From Fulvia fulva (taxonomy: Eukaryota; Ascomycota; Dothideomycetes; Mycosphaerellales; Mycosphaerellaceae): 64,000 nt of DNA. The position numbers were made by a program, and so were the translations under genes. Below, in pieces: positions 52,663 to 63,154 of the stretch (the stretch's first letter is position 1; every line of letters begins with the position of its first letter). The DNA lies in the NCBI RefSeq assembly GCF_020509005.1, contig NC_063012.1, forward strand, positions 2,666,001 to 2,730,000. The letters run 5' to 3'. A model generated the notes under the pieces. The model made no database searches. It was given only the letters and a program-made list of their open reading frames with translations, and had not been told where the DNA came from.

Positions 52663-55338
52663 CTACCAACTACCATCTTCAGGAAGCTTGTACAAACCGT
52701 TCTTCTTGCGCTCGGCTGCCCAACGCTCGCACCATGCCTTCATCTTCTCGCGACTCTTCGCGCTGCCAACGTTGACGGTGGGAATGATCTTGTCGATACG
52801 TAAAGCGCAACAGAACATGGTGAGCTCTCTAAAACTCGAGTGCTCACTGTAGGGCACGCCGAAGCAGCTTGCACGGCTTGTGCTGCCACGCTGAGGGGTG
52901 AGCTCTTTCATGCTGTACGTGCTCTTCCAGTTGTCCGAGTGCAGCACAGTTTGTACAAGTGGACTGTCCGTGAAACGGCTGTTCGGAGGTCGGTAGTTCC
53001 ATCCGCTCGGTCGGAAACCCACAGCACGCGTGAAGTGAGGGAAGAAGTCTTTGAGGTAATCATCCAGAGTTTCGGCGCGAATCTCGAACAGCGGCGTCAA
53101 GTGCACCTGAGCTTCTCGTGGGTCGTTGGTCATTCGCGAGTCGAGCTCGGGATCCTCGAGCGCAGCAACGATCCGCTGCTTTGATGCTGGCGCGTATATC
53201 TTGGATTCCAATGCTTTTGCGATGCCCAAGGCAATGCGCTCCTTCCCGATGCTGTAAGTACCGACGACTACTAATAGGCGTCCGCGAGCCTTCTGGTCGG
53301 TGACAGATGACAGGATCTGCTGACTGGCGTGAGGGTTTCTCTCGACCTTCAGGTCGCTAGCTGTGTCTTCATCCAGCGCTTCTTCTTTGATTTCGGGATG
53401 TGACTCTCTTTTGATGAACCTAGTCATGCCCTCGCCTGCCCGTTGACGTTTCATTTGCTCCCAGCCATCCGAATCATCCGGTGTGTGTTTGCTAAGAGAA
53501 ACGCACATGTCGGCACAGGCCTCGATGACGACCTCTTGGCTTGGGAAGGCATATTTCGGATTGAGGTAGGTAGTGTCTAGGTAGCAGACGTCAATCTTCT
53601 GTTCTCGTGTTGTGCCAGCCAGCCTATCTCTCACGTTTGGCATCAAGAGCGGATGTTCGATGTGCATTCTGCATGCTCTGAAGTCGCCACAATGTAGAAT
53701 CCGTTGCAAACGAGGTTCGCCATTTTGCTTTTTGCCAACCGTTTTCTCGAAGAGATAGAGAGAACTCCCCGGACAGTGGTTTGCCGAGATCATAGTCACC
53801 TTGACGCCTTTTGTGCCTGGAATCTCGAAAGGTGCTTCGAAATCGAGAGGCACAACATACTGAGGGTCAACTCGGAGCTGTTGCCGAACCAGATTCGCTG
53901 TCACCTTCGAGCAGTATATAGGACCATGACTCCACGTCGAAGTCAGTCCGACGTAATGATCGCTATGGAAGTGGCTCAGGAAGTACGCTTTGCACCCTTC
54001 AACGGCACCATAGCGGAAAGCGTCCACGCAGATGAAGAGCCCGGGTAAGATTTTGTAAAAAGGACAGGTGCGAGTGTATGACGGCTTGCCTCTCGCTGCA
54101 TGCTCGGATGCAGCAGCTTCAGACCAGGCAGCGTTTTCTGCGTGACCCGACATTAGCTTGTTGAAGGCCGAGCCGCCACTCGTTGATGGCTTTCCAAGCT
54201 CGAATGGATTGGCTTGGCCTGGCTTAGCAGGACGCACAGGCCGCGAATAGGACGGCTCAGACTTGGGTATTGTCGCAGGACGTCCTGGTCCGCTTTTCTG
54301 AGGCAATGGTGTAGGGTTGCCATCTAGACAATTGTTGACATGAGCTCCCGCGTCCCTCTCATTGACTCCACTGAGACCGATGCTACATATGGGGCAGGTA
54401 GCTGCCCCATCCGGGGAGACTGACTGGTCATCATCCTGTGGTACCGGATCATAATCATTTTCAGCGTCTTCATCTTCGAGTCTAGCTTGTCCTTCCATGT
54501 ATCTGCGCTCACGAAACTCGTCGCCTTCTTCGAATGGATGCTCGTCAAAGTCGCCCTCGTCGAAGTCATTGAATGCGTCCAAGTCTATTCCAAAGCTCGT
54601 CTCTTCCTTCATCAGTGCTGGTCGGGCTGATGCAGTACCTATAGAAAATTTCTCTGTTTGTGCAACCTCTTCATTGATCTCACTACGTCGTGGAGACGCT
54701 TGCTGCGGCATCTCTCCGGCGACTATACCATCATTATCGCCCTGAGCCACACCGATGACAGCTTGGGGCTCTTCTTCCTCTTGCTCGCTGTCAGACTCCT
54801 CGAAGAAAGGTCCCACTCTCTTACCCGACGACTGTTCCTTCGCCTTGGGCTGTGCAGGTGTCTCAGGCGTTCGCGGGCTGTCCTCGCTCTCGATAGGCCT
54901 TTCGACCGATGTCTTCCTTCGCTTAACAGATCCACCTGCCTCATTGAAGCGAACATCGTCGGCATCATCCATGTCGCTCACGGCCATGCTCTGCTGTTCC
55001 ACGGTGTCCATAATGTCGACACAACTGCTACTCTGCCCCACGAAAAGCCCGTCATTGGAATCATCCTTCTTGAAGAAACTCAGAATGCTCGTATTGCCTT
55101 TTCCGTTCTGCTTCGCCTTCGCTGTGGCAGCTGATTTTTTCGCGCTGGCCGTCAGACCCTGCCTACCGATCGTCGGCAATGGGACTGGCTTGCTAGGTTT
55201 CGCCTTCGTGGCCATGGTCGGTGGCGGAACGGTGGGAGGAACTGCTAGGTTGAAGGGCGTCTTCGCGGGCGTGTCTGGTGGTGAGGGTGGTCTGCCGGTG
55301 TCCGACGTTGCTGCTGTATCGCGTGGTTTTCTGAACAT
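52663..55338 (-). CDS. PSO2: DNA cross-link repair nuclease PSO2/SNM1
   Basis: A single exon of 891 residues from ATG 55338 (29 further upstream codons are open but less likely). A disordered N-terminus carries a PIP-box-like SILSFFKK near residue 80 and long acidic runs. A zinc-finger (UBZ-like) CPICSIGLSGVNERDAGAHV follows. Then comes the metallo-beta-lactamase domain with FLSHFHSDHYVGLTSTW (HxHxDH), SANHCPGSSLYLFE, HCGDFRACRM and DTTYLNPKYAFPSQE, and the DRMBL domain with GRLLVVVGTYSIGKERIALG and GVPYSEHSSFRELTMFCCAL. PSO2 is a 5' exonuclease that processes interstrand cross-links. The set of catalytic His and Asp residues is complete. It is divergent from the F-box-like gene. Confidence 0.95.
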   Translation of the reverse strand: MFRKPRDTAATSDTGRPPSPPDTPAKTPFNLAVPPTVPPPTMATKAKPSKPVPLPTIGRQGLTASAKKSAATAKAKQNGKGNTSILSFFKKDDSNDGLFVGQSSSCVDIMDTVEQQSMAVSDMDDADDVRFNEAGGSVKRRKTSVERPIESEDSPRTPETPAQPKAKEQSSGKRVGPFFEESDSEQEEEEPQAVIGVAQGDNDGIVAGEMPQQASPRRSEINEEVAQTEKFSIGTASARPALMKEETSFGIDLDAFNDFDEGDFDEHPFEEGDEFRERRYMEGQARLEDEDAENDYDPVPQDDDQSVSPDGAATCPICSIGLSGVNERDAGAHVNNCLDGNPTPLPQKSGPGRPATIPKSEPSYSRPVRPAKPGQANPFELGKPSTSGGSAFNKLMSGHAENAAWSEAAASEHAARGKPSYTRTCPFYKILPGLFICVDAFRYGAVEGCKAYFLSHFHSDHYVGLTSTWSHGPIYCSKVTANLVRQQLRVDPQYVVPLDFEAPFEIPGTKGVKVTMISANHCPGSSLYLFEKTVGKKQNGEPRLQRILHCGDFRACRMHIEHPLLMPNVRDRLAGTTREQKIDVCYLDTTYLNPKYAFPSQEVVIEACADMCVSLSKHTPDDSDGWEQMKRQRAGEGMTRFIKRESHPEIKEEALDEDTASDLKVERNPHASQQILSSVTDQKARGRLLVVVGTYSIGKERIALGIAKALESKIYAPASKQRIVAALEDPELDSRMTNDPREAQVHLTPLFEIRAETLDDYLKDFFPHFTRAVGFRPSGWNYRPPNSRFTDSPLVQTVLHSDNWKSTYSMKELTPQRGSTSRASCFGVPYSEHSSFRELTMFCCALRIDKIIPTVNVGSAKSREKMKAWCERWAAERKKNGLYKLPEDGSW

Positions 55339-55782
55339 GTCTCCATCACACCTGACATGCGATGTCACAGGCCTCGATTGATAGATCGTTTGTGGCGTGC
55401 ACAGATCGTGGAGTTGATTGAACACGATCTTAGTGGCGCTTTAGCGTGGTGCTTTCGCGTACCCCTGCACAACGCTGGCCGCGATGTCATTGTCCGACAA
55501 AGTCGGCCACCGTGCTGTTGGGCAGTCCACCTTATTATGCGCCACGTAATGAACGTGAGTGATTGGCACTGTTGCCGCGGCAAGACCTCTCAATTCGATG
55601 CTCTAGAGCAGACCACTGGTTCGCTATTAGGATGAAACTGAAGCTGAAGCAGTCCATGAACCGACTCAGCGAACACATGATATGGACCGCGCCCGGTCTT
55701 GAAGTCTCGAGTGAATACACACTTCAGTCTCGGCTCAAACGCCCACGTAAACTTGACCTTGCGTACAAGCATCGGACCGAGC
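55339..55782. other. divergent promoter of PSO2 and the F-box-like gene
   Basis: 444 bp between the start codons. The frame of the plus-strand gene stays open upstream to about 55699. No other gene is seen. Confidence 0.4.
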
Positions 55783-56343
55783 ATGGACGACAATTTCAGC
55801 CTTCTGGATGACAGCTTCGAGGACGTGTTATGCTCCTCATACGACATTCAAATTCGGTCACCTTTCCGATTACCCGACCTACCGCCTGAGTTGTGGCTGA
55901 GAATCTGCGAGCTCGCTGTTCAGAAGCATGGCCCGATCCAGTTTGGTAGAGAGCCGGATCCACGAGATCAGATGGCTATCGTGGCCCAACCTGGAATTAC
56001 TCAGGCATGTCGAGCTCTACGTTGCGAGGGGCTGCCTTTGTTCTACTCAACTAACACCTTCGAACTGTACCACTGCTTCGGTGTTCCATGCCCGCGCCAG
56101 TGGATCCTAGCAATAGGCGAAGTCAACCGGCAGCGTATGCGCACTTTAACTGTGGTCAGCGGCTGCCAGAAAAACTTCTGGGAGGGCTCTTTCCAACGAT
56201 CCGCCATCGATGTGGAAGTTGAATACGACGGTCCTGCTCAGAGAGTCGCCGCTCTGATATTTCACGGAGGGCTCAACAAGTACAAGGTCAATTTCATCGC
56301 AAGACGACTGGAATCATGCACTATCAGCACCACAACAAAATGA
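55783..56343 (+). CDS. F-box-like protein of the small fungal type
   Basis: From ATG 55783 the product has 186 residues. An N-terminal acidic stretch is followed by FRLPDLPPELWLRICELAVQ, an F-box-like motif, and then QPGITQACRALRCEGLPLFY with STNTFELYHCFGVPCPRQWI, a pattern found in very many short fungal proteins of unknown role. Loss of a long C-terminal substrate domain is usual in this group. It could bind Skp1, but that is inference. An alternative start at 55699 would add 28 residues. Confidence 0.65.
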   Translation: MDDNFSLLDDSFEDVLCSSYDIQIRSPFRLPDLPPELWLRICELAVQKHGPIQFGREPDPRDQMAIVAQPGITQACRALRCEGLPLFYSTNTFELYHCFGVPCPRQWILAIGEVNRQRMRTLTVVSGCQKNFWEGSFQRSAIDVEVEYDGPAQRVAALIFHGGLNKYKVNFIARRLESCTISTTTK

Positions 56344-57137
56344 ACAAAAGAACGGCGGCTACAGGTTCCATGCGGCTGCAAGCCGCACATACATCACCTG
56401 CTAAAAGGTTACCAATGTGACAGGAGGCAGCGAGATCGCCGTGTCGTACGCTGATGTCTCCATCCTTTCCAGAGGCCCGATCATGGAAGCGGTCATTGTT
56501 GTTTCGACAGTAGTATTTTGCTCTCGGTGTCATTCAAGCGCTCTGGGTACACACCAGACGGGGACAGCGTGGTACTCAAATAGCGGCTAGGTTCGAGAGA
56601 TGCGTCCAGGCCGAGCGTGGTTGCACACGGCATTAGGCGTTGGGATGCAGCGGTGACTACGGTGTATGCAGTCGACCGCTATAAGTAAGTGGCACTGGGA
56701 AGTTCCGCTGCAACGAGCGGCTGGGACCTACTCATACCAACGCCTCCGACCAGATTAGGCTATGGTCAGGAGCCAGCAGATTGAGAAGGTGCCATCAAAA
56801 TCGAGCTCGATGAGCTCCATTGGTTGTAGGTTAGCAGTAATGCAATTTGAGGCTCGCAAGATGCTGTGGCATTATCCTGGCAGCTTGAAACAGCAGACGC
56901 TCGCAGGGTTCAGTGACAGCGGAGCAGTATGTCAATATGTCCCATTTGTCCACCTTTAGCTAAGTAGACTCGTGCATCAACGTGATGCCGTACGCGCCTA
57001 TGACTTGTGTTTGTCATTTCCTCCACTTTTTACATACTCGCCGCCCCTCACCTGTGTAATGATACAACAGAATCCGCCGCAGCGGGCGTATGGAATTGTC
57101 CGATGGTAAGATGTGCCTGCCTCCGTTCACTCTCCTT
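56344..57137. other. intergenic, no supported gene
   Basis: Short frames only; no tRNA boxes or splice-linked exons are seen. Confidence 0.4.
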
Positions 57138-57501
57138 CTATGAGTCCTTGGGGACGTAATTTTGTTGCTCGAAGAGGTAGCCCTTGACCTTTGAGTGCTT
57201 CAGCTGCTTCAAATACCGCTCTAACAGCAGTGTTAGCGTGTCTTCCACCACGATCTTAGCACATCTCCAGCTCACCTCGAAGGTGCCCGCACTTCTCGAG
57301 GTGGTTCACGCCCTCTTTGTAGTAGCACTTGCCCATCTCCTCTCTTATCAACCGCGCCATCATGCTCTGTACCCACTGCTCTCTGATGATCGCATCCTGC
57401 GCGGCCTTGAGTGCTTTGTTGTCATCGTAGTCTACTCCATCGAAGGTCGGCGGTACAGTGGGTTTGGCGGCTTTGAACGACTCTGATTCTGGGGTCGGCA
57501 T
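57138..57501 (-). CDS. NADH:ubiquinone oxidoreductase 12-kDa subunit (NDUFB10/PDSW type)
   Basis: Exons 57276-57501 and 57138-57220, with a 55-nt intron, give 102 residues, close to the fungal family length. The protein begins MPTPESESFKAAKPTVPPTF, then DGVDYDDNKALKAAQDAIIR and EQWVQSMMARLIREEMGKCY, and has the paired-Cys segment KCYYKEGVNHLEKCGHLRER characteristic of this subunit, ending YLFEQQNYVPKDS. It is an accessory subunit of respiratory complex I, in the membrane arm, where the cysteines form disulphides on the intermembrane side. The Neurospora 12-kDa subunit has the same layout. Confidence 0.93.
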
Positions 57502-57784
57502 TGTAGATTGGCCGTAGGCGACTGATTTATTGCTCGTTGCTGGGGGTGGAATGCGGCCTCGTGTCCGCTATCGCATGTGCTAGGATCCGGTGCGAGGTGT
57601 CGTTGCGTTGCGATGCGATGGCAGTGGTCGCAAGCAAGTCCATGCTGATGCATTGAGGTCGGCTGCCGGGCTGGCCAAAAGTCGAGTGCGCAGAGCTCTC
57701 ATCTCGAGTTTCGAGATCTCTCACGACACGACACCTTTTGCACTTTCACAACACCACGACACGTTGCCGTGAGGTGCATCATGC

Positions 57785-58240
57785 TCACTCCTCTGGAATT
57801 CTCGGTGTTCTTGGTGTCAAGGGGCTGTCAACACCAGGAACCTTCGTCTTCCTCCTGCTGCGTCGCCAACTGAACCTCTTTTGGCTCTTCCGCCTACCGC
57901 TATCCTTCTTCTCGTGCTCCTCTTCTCGCTCTTCCGCCTTTCTGGTCCAGTAGTCTTTGCCCCCGTGGCCAGGCAGACCGTAGCTCACTTTCCATTGCCA
58001 TTCATCGAACTTTACCACGTGGCTCGCGTCGATCTCCTGGAGGAGGACTTCTCGCCTACGCTGACAACCAGGGCATAGTTGGTCGAGTCGCAAACTTTTA
58101 AAGGGGTGTCCGTATATTTCGCAAGTGGTCGAATACTCCAGCATGGGATCTATGGACGCATTTCGACATTCGACGATCGGTCTGCGACCGAAGCAACTGT
58201 GACCACAGACAGAGTAAATGACGCGGCTATGGCAGCACAT
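57785..58240 (-). CDS. small Cys- and Arg-rich hypothetical protein
   Basis: A single exon of 151 residues. The N-terminal third has paired cysteines (MCCHSRVIYSVCGHSCFGR, VECRNASIDPMLEYSTTCEI, LRLDQLCPGCQRRREVLL) that resemble a zinc-binding fold common in small fungal proteins of unknown role. The C-terminal part is highly basic (RRKSQKRFSWRRSRRKTKVP) and may bind nucleic acid or serve as a nuclear signal, and it ends with TPRTPRIPEE. No function can be assigned. It lies 283 bp from the complex I subunit gene on the same strand. Confidence 0.65.
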   Translation of the reverse strand: MCCHSRVIYSVCGHSCFGRRPIVECRNASIDPMLEYSTTCEIYGHPFKSLRLDQLCPGCQRRREVLLQEIDASHVVKFDEWQWKVSYGLPGHGGKDYWTRKAEEREEEHEKKDSGRRKSQKRFSWRRSRRKTKVPGVDSPLTPRTPRIPEE

Positions 58241-58883
58241 ATCGAAACGGACGGAGCTGTAGATACTGGCCAGAGATGACAGGTCGCAAGCTTCTTCTAG
58301 TCAGAGAGCATCAGTACTTCTAAAGCCGCTCTGGGTCGCTTTGTTTGAACAACAATCTGCATTTGAAGCTTTGTGCTTGACAGCGTTGAGCTCTTTATGC
58401 AACCCTGTGTTCACGCTGCGACTACAACAGAGGGCTGCATCACATCTCCGAGTGGTTGTGTACAAGCTGTCATAAGTATGATTTACACTCGCCTCTCAGC
58501 GTCCCCTTTTCATGTTGTCGGTCTGCAAAGAGGTGGAGATGTCGGGACTCCAATGACACCGCTTTCCCGGAAGCTCTCCGTGTTGTCGAGACATGCAAAG
58601 ACTACATCCTGTTCTCTCGTCCGGCATACCGACAACACGGGAACAAGCTCTGACAGTCACGAATAAGGACATCCTCATGCACTTCGGCTCCTCCTCTTGT
58701 GTCTGGTCAGCCCGGACCATCGCGTAAGCGACATCCGTTCCTGCTGGCAACGTAAAGCATCCGGCGTCAGCACAGCTCCTCCATCTGCAGGGCCGAGAAG
58801 TATTCCATAGTTCATTCTCATCTACAATTGCATTAATCCTCTGAACAGGACCTTGGCCTCGACACATCAACACTCAAGACACT
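58241..58883. other. intergenic
   Basis: No gene is recognised; it contains the leader of the luciferase-domain gene. Confidence 0.4.
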
Positions 58884-59754
58884 ATGAGCTCGATATCTTT
58901 TCCGGCGGGTCATCATGCGCCACGGAGTCTGCACAGCACGTGGAAACAAATGCCGGTCTGGAGCAAGGCGTCGTTGATGGTTGTCACATCCTCTTCCGCT
59001 CTGTTCATCACGCTGTTTCTCAATAGCTACCGGAAATGGAAAGCAATGGGCCCTGGGGGCCTACCATACTCCATGAAGGGCTATCTGCTCAACTTGTACG
59101 TGACTTTGTCGATGGCATATTCCGACACCAAGACCATCGCGGTCTACGAGCGGCCTGGGGACTTTTCGTCGCAATGGCTCCAAGCTTCGGAGGCAGAACG
59201 AAGCGAATCGCAAAAGGTATTTCTCAAGACGCCACTACAACATCGTGTGGGACCACCGACTCGAGCCTTGCCATTTGCAATACCTCAACGCGAGAAAAAT
59301 GCGGACGTGGATGTGGATGCCGAACTACGACGAGTACGCTGCAGTAGCTTGAAACGAGGATTGCACCAGACCTAACGGTGAACAGAAATACCTAGCGGCT
59401 TTCGATGAGCTACAACACACCAACAGCGAAACCACAGAGTGGAAGACGTCTTTGTTGGAGAAGCGTGGGAAAGCGCTGTTTCTCAAGTCTAATCTGCCGT
59501 TGCGTTGTCTGGCCGCCCCTAGCCACCGCGAGATCTGCCATATCCATTCATCTGACATGTCGGCACATGTTACCCTGTCTTTGGCCGACGCTCGAGAGGT
59601 GATCACAAAGGGCTTTGGAGAGCGGCATCGCCTGTCTGGGACAAAACTGCTACCACTTGGTTACACAATGCTATACGTTCCTCGTTCGTCGGATGAAGTG
59701 GATGTCCTGGTCAATATCCTCCAGGCGGGTATCGATTATATGCGTTCTGGCTGA
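58884..59754 (+). CDS. luciferase-domain (DUF5519-like) membrane protein
   Basis: Exons 58884-59333 and 59386-59754 give 272 residues. A single hydrophobic segment (SLMVVTSSSALFITLFLNSY) near residues 32-51 anchors it, followed by AMGPGGLPYSMKGYLLNLYV and HRVGPPTRALPFAIPQRE. After the intron come KYLAAFDELQHTNSETTEWK, HREICHIHSSDMSAHVTLSL with a His-rich core, ADAREVITKGFGERHRLSGT, and KLLPLGYTMLYVPRSSDEVD. This is the fungal luciferase-domain family, which has no proven biochemical role despite its name. The intron is 52 nt with GTACGC and GAACAG ends and restores the frame. Confidence 0.82.
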
Positions 59755-60600
59755 GCCGCTGCATTGCAGTCGCCAGCGGGAAAAGATTCTGGTTGCCGCG
59801 AGAATGGGAAGAAAGGGAAGTCATGTCATGTTCGATGCAGAGTAGCCACGGTAGTCCAGCACCAATGCTCTCCGAGATCATCATAGAGAACGAAAGGAAG
59901 TGCTCGAGCGAGGGCCCCTGACAAAAGAGGTGGCCGCCGTGCTTCAAGTAGCGACAGTGAGTAGAGCGTGCGAGAAAGGATCTAAGCACCGTCGGCCTAA
60001 GCAATTTTGTGGAGAGGCGCGTTGTGTAACGCTTCCGCTTCCATGTTTACGGCGTTTTGCTGCGCTGCGGTACATTGGTCGCCGCTGACAAGAGGCCAGT
60101 CTGTGATTGTGGAGCGGCCACCTTTTTTGTCAAGAGCCCTTGGAGTGGACGAGAGAGCAAATTGGTATCGCATTCCTGCACCTCCGCTAGCGTGGAACAT
60201 CGCTGTCCAATAATGCGGTCGGCGGTCCCAAACGAGCACGCCGCAGCACCAGCTGAAAGTGACTCATTCTGAGTGTACAGCCTGCTTACTCTTAGCGTGT
60301 CAGCACGATATATATGCTGCCATCCTGAGCCATTGAGTATCATACTTCACCAAACAAGACTCACATCTTCACCATTCTTCTCTAAGCGCTAGGTCTCGGC
60401 GCTCGAGGCCACACCACCCCATCCAGCAATGCCTTCAGCAAGTTCCGCAGCAGCAGCACCAAGCAAGCAGCGAGCATCAGACATGCATTGCGACAGACTG
60501 GCAAGACTGGCAAGACGTCTCTGGTGATTGGCAAGGTTTTCAACAGCAATTGCCGACATACGACTGGACAGACTGCAACATCGACTACGATGAAGCAGCT
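59755..60600. other. intergenic and 5' leader of the bZIP gene
   Basis: No separate gene. A TATATATG box lies at about 60309-60316. Plus-strand ATG 60429 opens a 32-codon frame that ends at 60527 in a phase different from the bZIP frame. The bZIP frame itself is open from 60337 without an ATG. Confidence 0.45.
60429..60527 (+). promoter_or_regulatory. candidate upstream ORF before the bZIP gene
   Basis: A 32-codon ATG-started frame (MPSASSAAAAPSKQRASDMH, then CDRLARLARRLW) lies 74 bp before the first in-frame bZIP ATG, as in GCN4-type regulated leaders. It could instead be the real N-terminus, separated from the bZIP frame by an error or an intron I cannot place. Confidence 0.35.
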
Positions 60601-61110
60601 ATGCAAGCCCTGCAGGATATGATCGACGCGTCAGCATATCAAGCGACTGAAGCAAACACTGTCTTTAGCACGACAGATGCCACATCCACACCTCTGCAGC
60701 CAAATTTACTCTTCGACCATCCTCACGACATCGTTCCATCTTACCAGGATGGTGGCCATCTGAGCACATCTTTAGGAGAAGTACACTCCTTCGCTCCAGC
60801 AGGCAGCAACCTATCATCGTCAAGACCTACTGCGACGCCTGACTCTACTCCGGACACCACGGCGCACCGTGTAGGTGGTTCTACGCCGTCTTCTGTTGGC
60901 GCTGACTCTCCTGGCTCAGGCTCGAGCAAGATCCGCAAGAGACAACGTAACACCGAAGCGGCCCGTCGATACCGCCAAAGGAAGTTGGATAGGGCCTCAG
61001 AGCTCGAGGAAGCTTTGGAAGCCATGGGTAAAGAGCGAGATGAACTTAGGCTGAAGCTTGCCAAGGCTGAAACCGAGGCTGGTGTCTTGCGAGGGTTGGT
61101 TGGGAAGTAG
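60601..61110 (+). CDS. bZIP transcription factor
   Basis: The C-terminal basic region and zipper are clear: KIRKRQRNTEAARRYRQRKL, with the N-x7-R motif, then leucine-zipper-like heptads in DRASELEEALEAMGKERDEL and RLKLAKAETEAGVLRGLVGK. The N-terminal part is acidic and Ser/Thr/Pro-rich, likely an activation region. The start is uncertain: ATG 60601 gives 169 residues, but protein-like sequence (TDWQDWQDVSGDWQGFQQQL) continues upstream in frame to a stop at 60334-60336 without any ATG. A 5' exon, a non-AUG start or a frame error could supply the real start. It is probably a DNA-binding dimer of the GCN4/AP-1 class. It converges on the SDR gene, 138 bp away. Confidence 0.82.
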   Translation: MQALQDMIDASAYQATEANTVFSTTDATSTPLQPNLLFDHPHDIVPSYQDGGHLSTSLGEVHSFAPAGSNLSSSRPTATPDSTPDTTAHRVGGSTPSSVGADSPGSGSSKIRKRQRNTEAARRYRQRKLDRASELEEALEAMGKERDELRLKLAKAETEAGVLRGLVGK

Positions 61111-61248
61111 TACTTTGGTTGAAAATAGTCATATAATTGGAACTGTATTATGGCCATCATGTGGCAGACATGTCTTTCACCAAGGATACGGCTTCCGTAT
61201 TCGTTAGCTGTCATTGCTCAAAGTCTGGTCGCCCTTGCTTACTTTGTC

Positions 61249-62017
61249 TTACCAAGTCCAGAAGATGCCGTGGTCGTTAAGGCTCTTGCCTTCAATGACA
61301 GAGATACATGCTTCGACACTCTCAGCTGGGGTCATTTGTCCCGTCACCTCCCATCCAAGATCAACGTTGGCCATATCAGTCTTGACCTCGCCAGGATGCA
61401 GTGCAATGACCACCGTTGGGCTACCAGCACGCTTCAGCTCAGCCGCCAGGTGACGAAGCATCTGATTCAAAGCTGCCTTTGATGCTGCATAAGCAGCAAA
61501 CCCATCCTCTTCTGGCCTGAACGCTTGGGCCGATCCTGAGTCACTCGAGATGAAGACTATTGTCCCGACACTCACGGGTGCCTTCAACACTCGCTGGGCG
61601 CACAAGATAGGGCCGATGCAATTGGTCTGCATATGCAGTGCAAACTCATGGTACGATAGCTCGGTCGCTCGGTTTGGATACTTCAGAACTCCAGCATTCA
61701 GGACCAGATAGTCTATACGCTGGACTGACTGTTGCTGCAACTGCTTAGCGAATGCCTGGACTCTTCAGTCAGCCTTGCCTGAAATGGACACTTCCGCGGG
61801 TTCAATTCAGTTTCACATCGATACTCTGCTCGCTCAGAATATCGCACTCGTGGATTGAGCATTGGCTGTCGTGCTGCCATGACGCCGCCGCCTGCTCAAG
61901 ACTGGCCTGTCTGACGGTGGCGGTCACCTTGTCACGGCGAGCCAAAAGCTGCTTCACGGACTCCTGTCCTAATCCTCGCGATGAACCAACAATGGCCCAA
62001 GTCTTGCTGGCCGTCAT
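61249..62017 (-). CDS. short-chain dehydrogenase/reductase
   Basis: Exons 61817-62017 and 61249-61755 give 235 residues, the usual length for the classical SDR family. Motifs are MTASKTWAIVGSSRGLGQES (the TGxxxGxG cofactor site, here GSSRGLG), IDYLVLNAGVLKYPNRATEL (NAG), the catalytic Ser region IVFISSDSGS, and AAYAASKAALNQMLRHLAAE with the Tyr-x3-Lys pair. HPGEVKTDMANVDLGW follows, typical of the SDR fungal subgroup. It oxidises or reduces a small alcohol or ketone with NAD(P); the substrate is unknown. The intron is 61 nt with a GTGAAA donor. It shares a 536-bp divergent promoter with cytochrome c. Confidence 0.9.
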
Positions 62018-62553
62018 GCCGTTCGCTTTGCACAAAATCTCTGTGCTTGTACAGTACGGAGGGACGGCGGCGCAGCGGCAAAGAGCAACCTTGAAAGCGA
62101 GACCTGCAGCGGGTCTAATTGATGACGTTGTCACCAGATTAGGTTTACATGAGCCACGAGGTCGCGACGCCAAAGATAGCAAACAGCTTCTGATCGAGCA
62201 TTGGAGGACGTGATGATGGGTGGCACGCCTGTTTGCAGGAGAGACGCGAAAGGCACAGGTGGTGTTCGCGCCACAAAAAGACCGCGAGTGGCGTGTCTTT
62301 TCAACGTTGACAGCGTCAGGCTTCGGGAATAATCGGAGTGGATAATCCGTGCCTTGTGATTGGCGTGCGGCTCAGCAGAGGCGGCGAGGGAGAGGTCCGG
62401 CAGAGCAAAAAGTGCTCTTGAGAATCTTAGCATCATCTCTCCTTCCATCTTTGCTTCATCACTCCTCTACCATAACCTCAGCATTCGCAGTCACAGACAG
62501 TCATCTCGGGACGATATCCCATCTCCAATCTTCCACTCTTCACATCAGACACA
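62018..62553. other. divergent promoter, SDR and cytochrome c
   Basis: The last 110 bases before the cytochrome c ATG are strongly CT-rich, typical of highly expressed fungal genes. No gene of its own is seen. Confidence 0.45.
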
Positions 62554-63154
62554 ATGGGCAAGGACGGCTTCTCAGCAGGTATGTTTCCTCTTGCCAGACA
62601 TGGCATCTTCCAGCATGCGCCAGGTCAGGCACAAAGGGTCAAGACCATCGCGAAGGGCCTATGAGCTGGTTGGCGATGGTCTCCATCTATATGGGCCTCA
62701 ATGAGTCCCGTGGGTCCTAGTCGGCAGCAGGAGATGGTGGCTCGCGCAGAATGTTTATCTCGAAGGCGCAACCACTAACTGGCATGATAGGTGACTCCAA
62801 GAAGGGCGCGAACCTTTTCAAGACCCGATGCGCACAGTGCCACAACTTGAAGGAAGGAGAGGGTAACAAGATCGGACCAAACCTCCACGGTCTTTTCGGA
62901 CGCCAGACTGGTCAGGTTGAGGGCTTCTCATACTCGGACGCAAACAAGCAGAAGGGCATTACATGGGAAGAGGATACTCTGGTAAGATCACACGAACAGG
63001 GTCGCTTTCGGGTCCAACGACTAACGTATAACAGTTCGAGTACCTCGAGAACCCAAAGAAGTACATTCCGGGCACCAAGATGGCATTCGGTGGTTTGAAG
63101 AAGGGCAAGGACCGAAATGACCTGATCACTTTCCTCAAGGAGGAGACCAAGTAA
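62554..63154 (+). CDS. CYC1: cytochrome c
   Basis: Exons 62554-62578, 62791-62981 and 63035-63154 give 111 residues. The protein begins [20 protein letters not shown] and has the heme attachment motif [25 protein letters not shown] and the axial-ligand region [20 protein letters not shown] (Met of the heme iron), then the C-terminal helix [17 protein letters not shown]. It carries electrons between complexes III and IV in the mitochondrial intermembrane space and also triggers apoptosis-like responses in fungi. The first intron, 212 nt, is long for this genome and splits the glycine at codon 9, an arrangement common in filamentous fungi. Confidence 0.97.
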
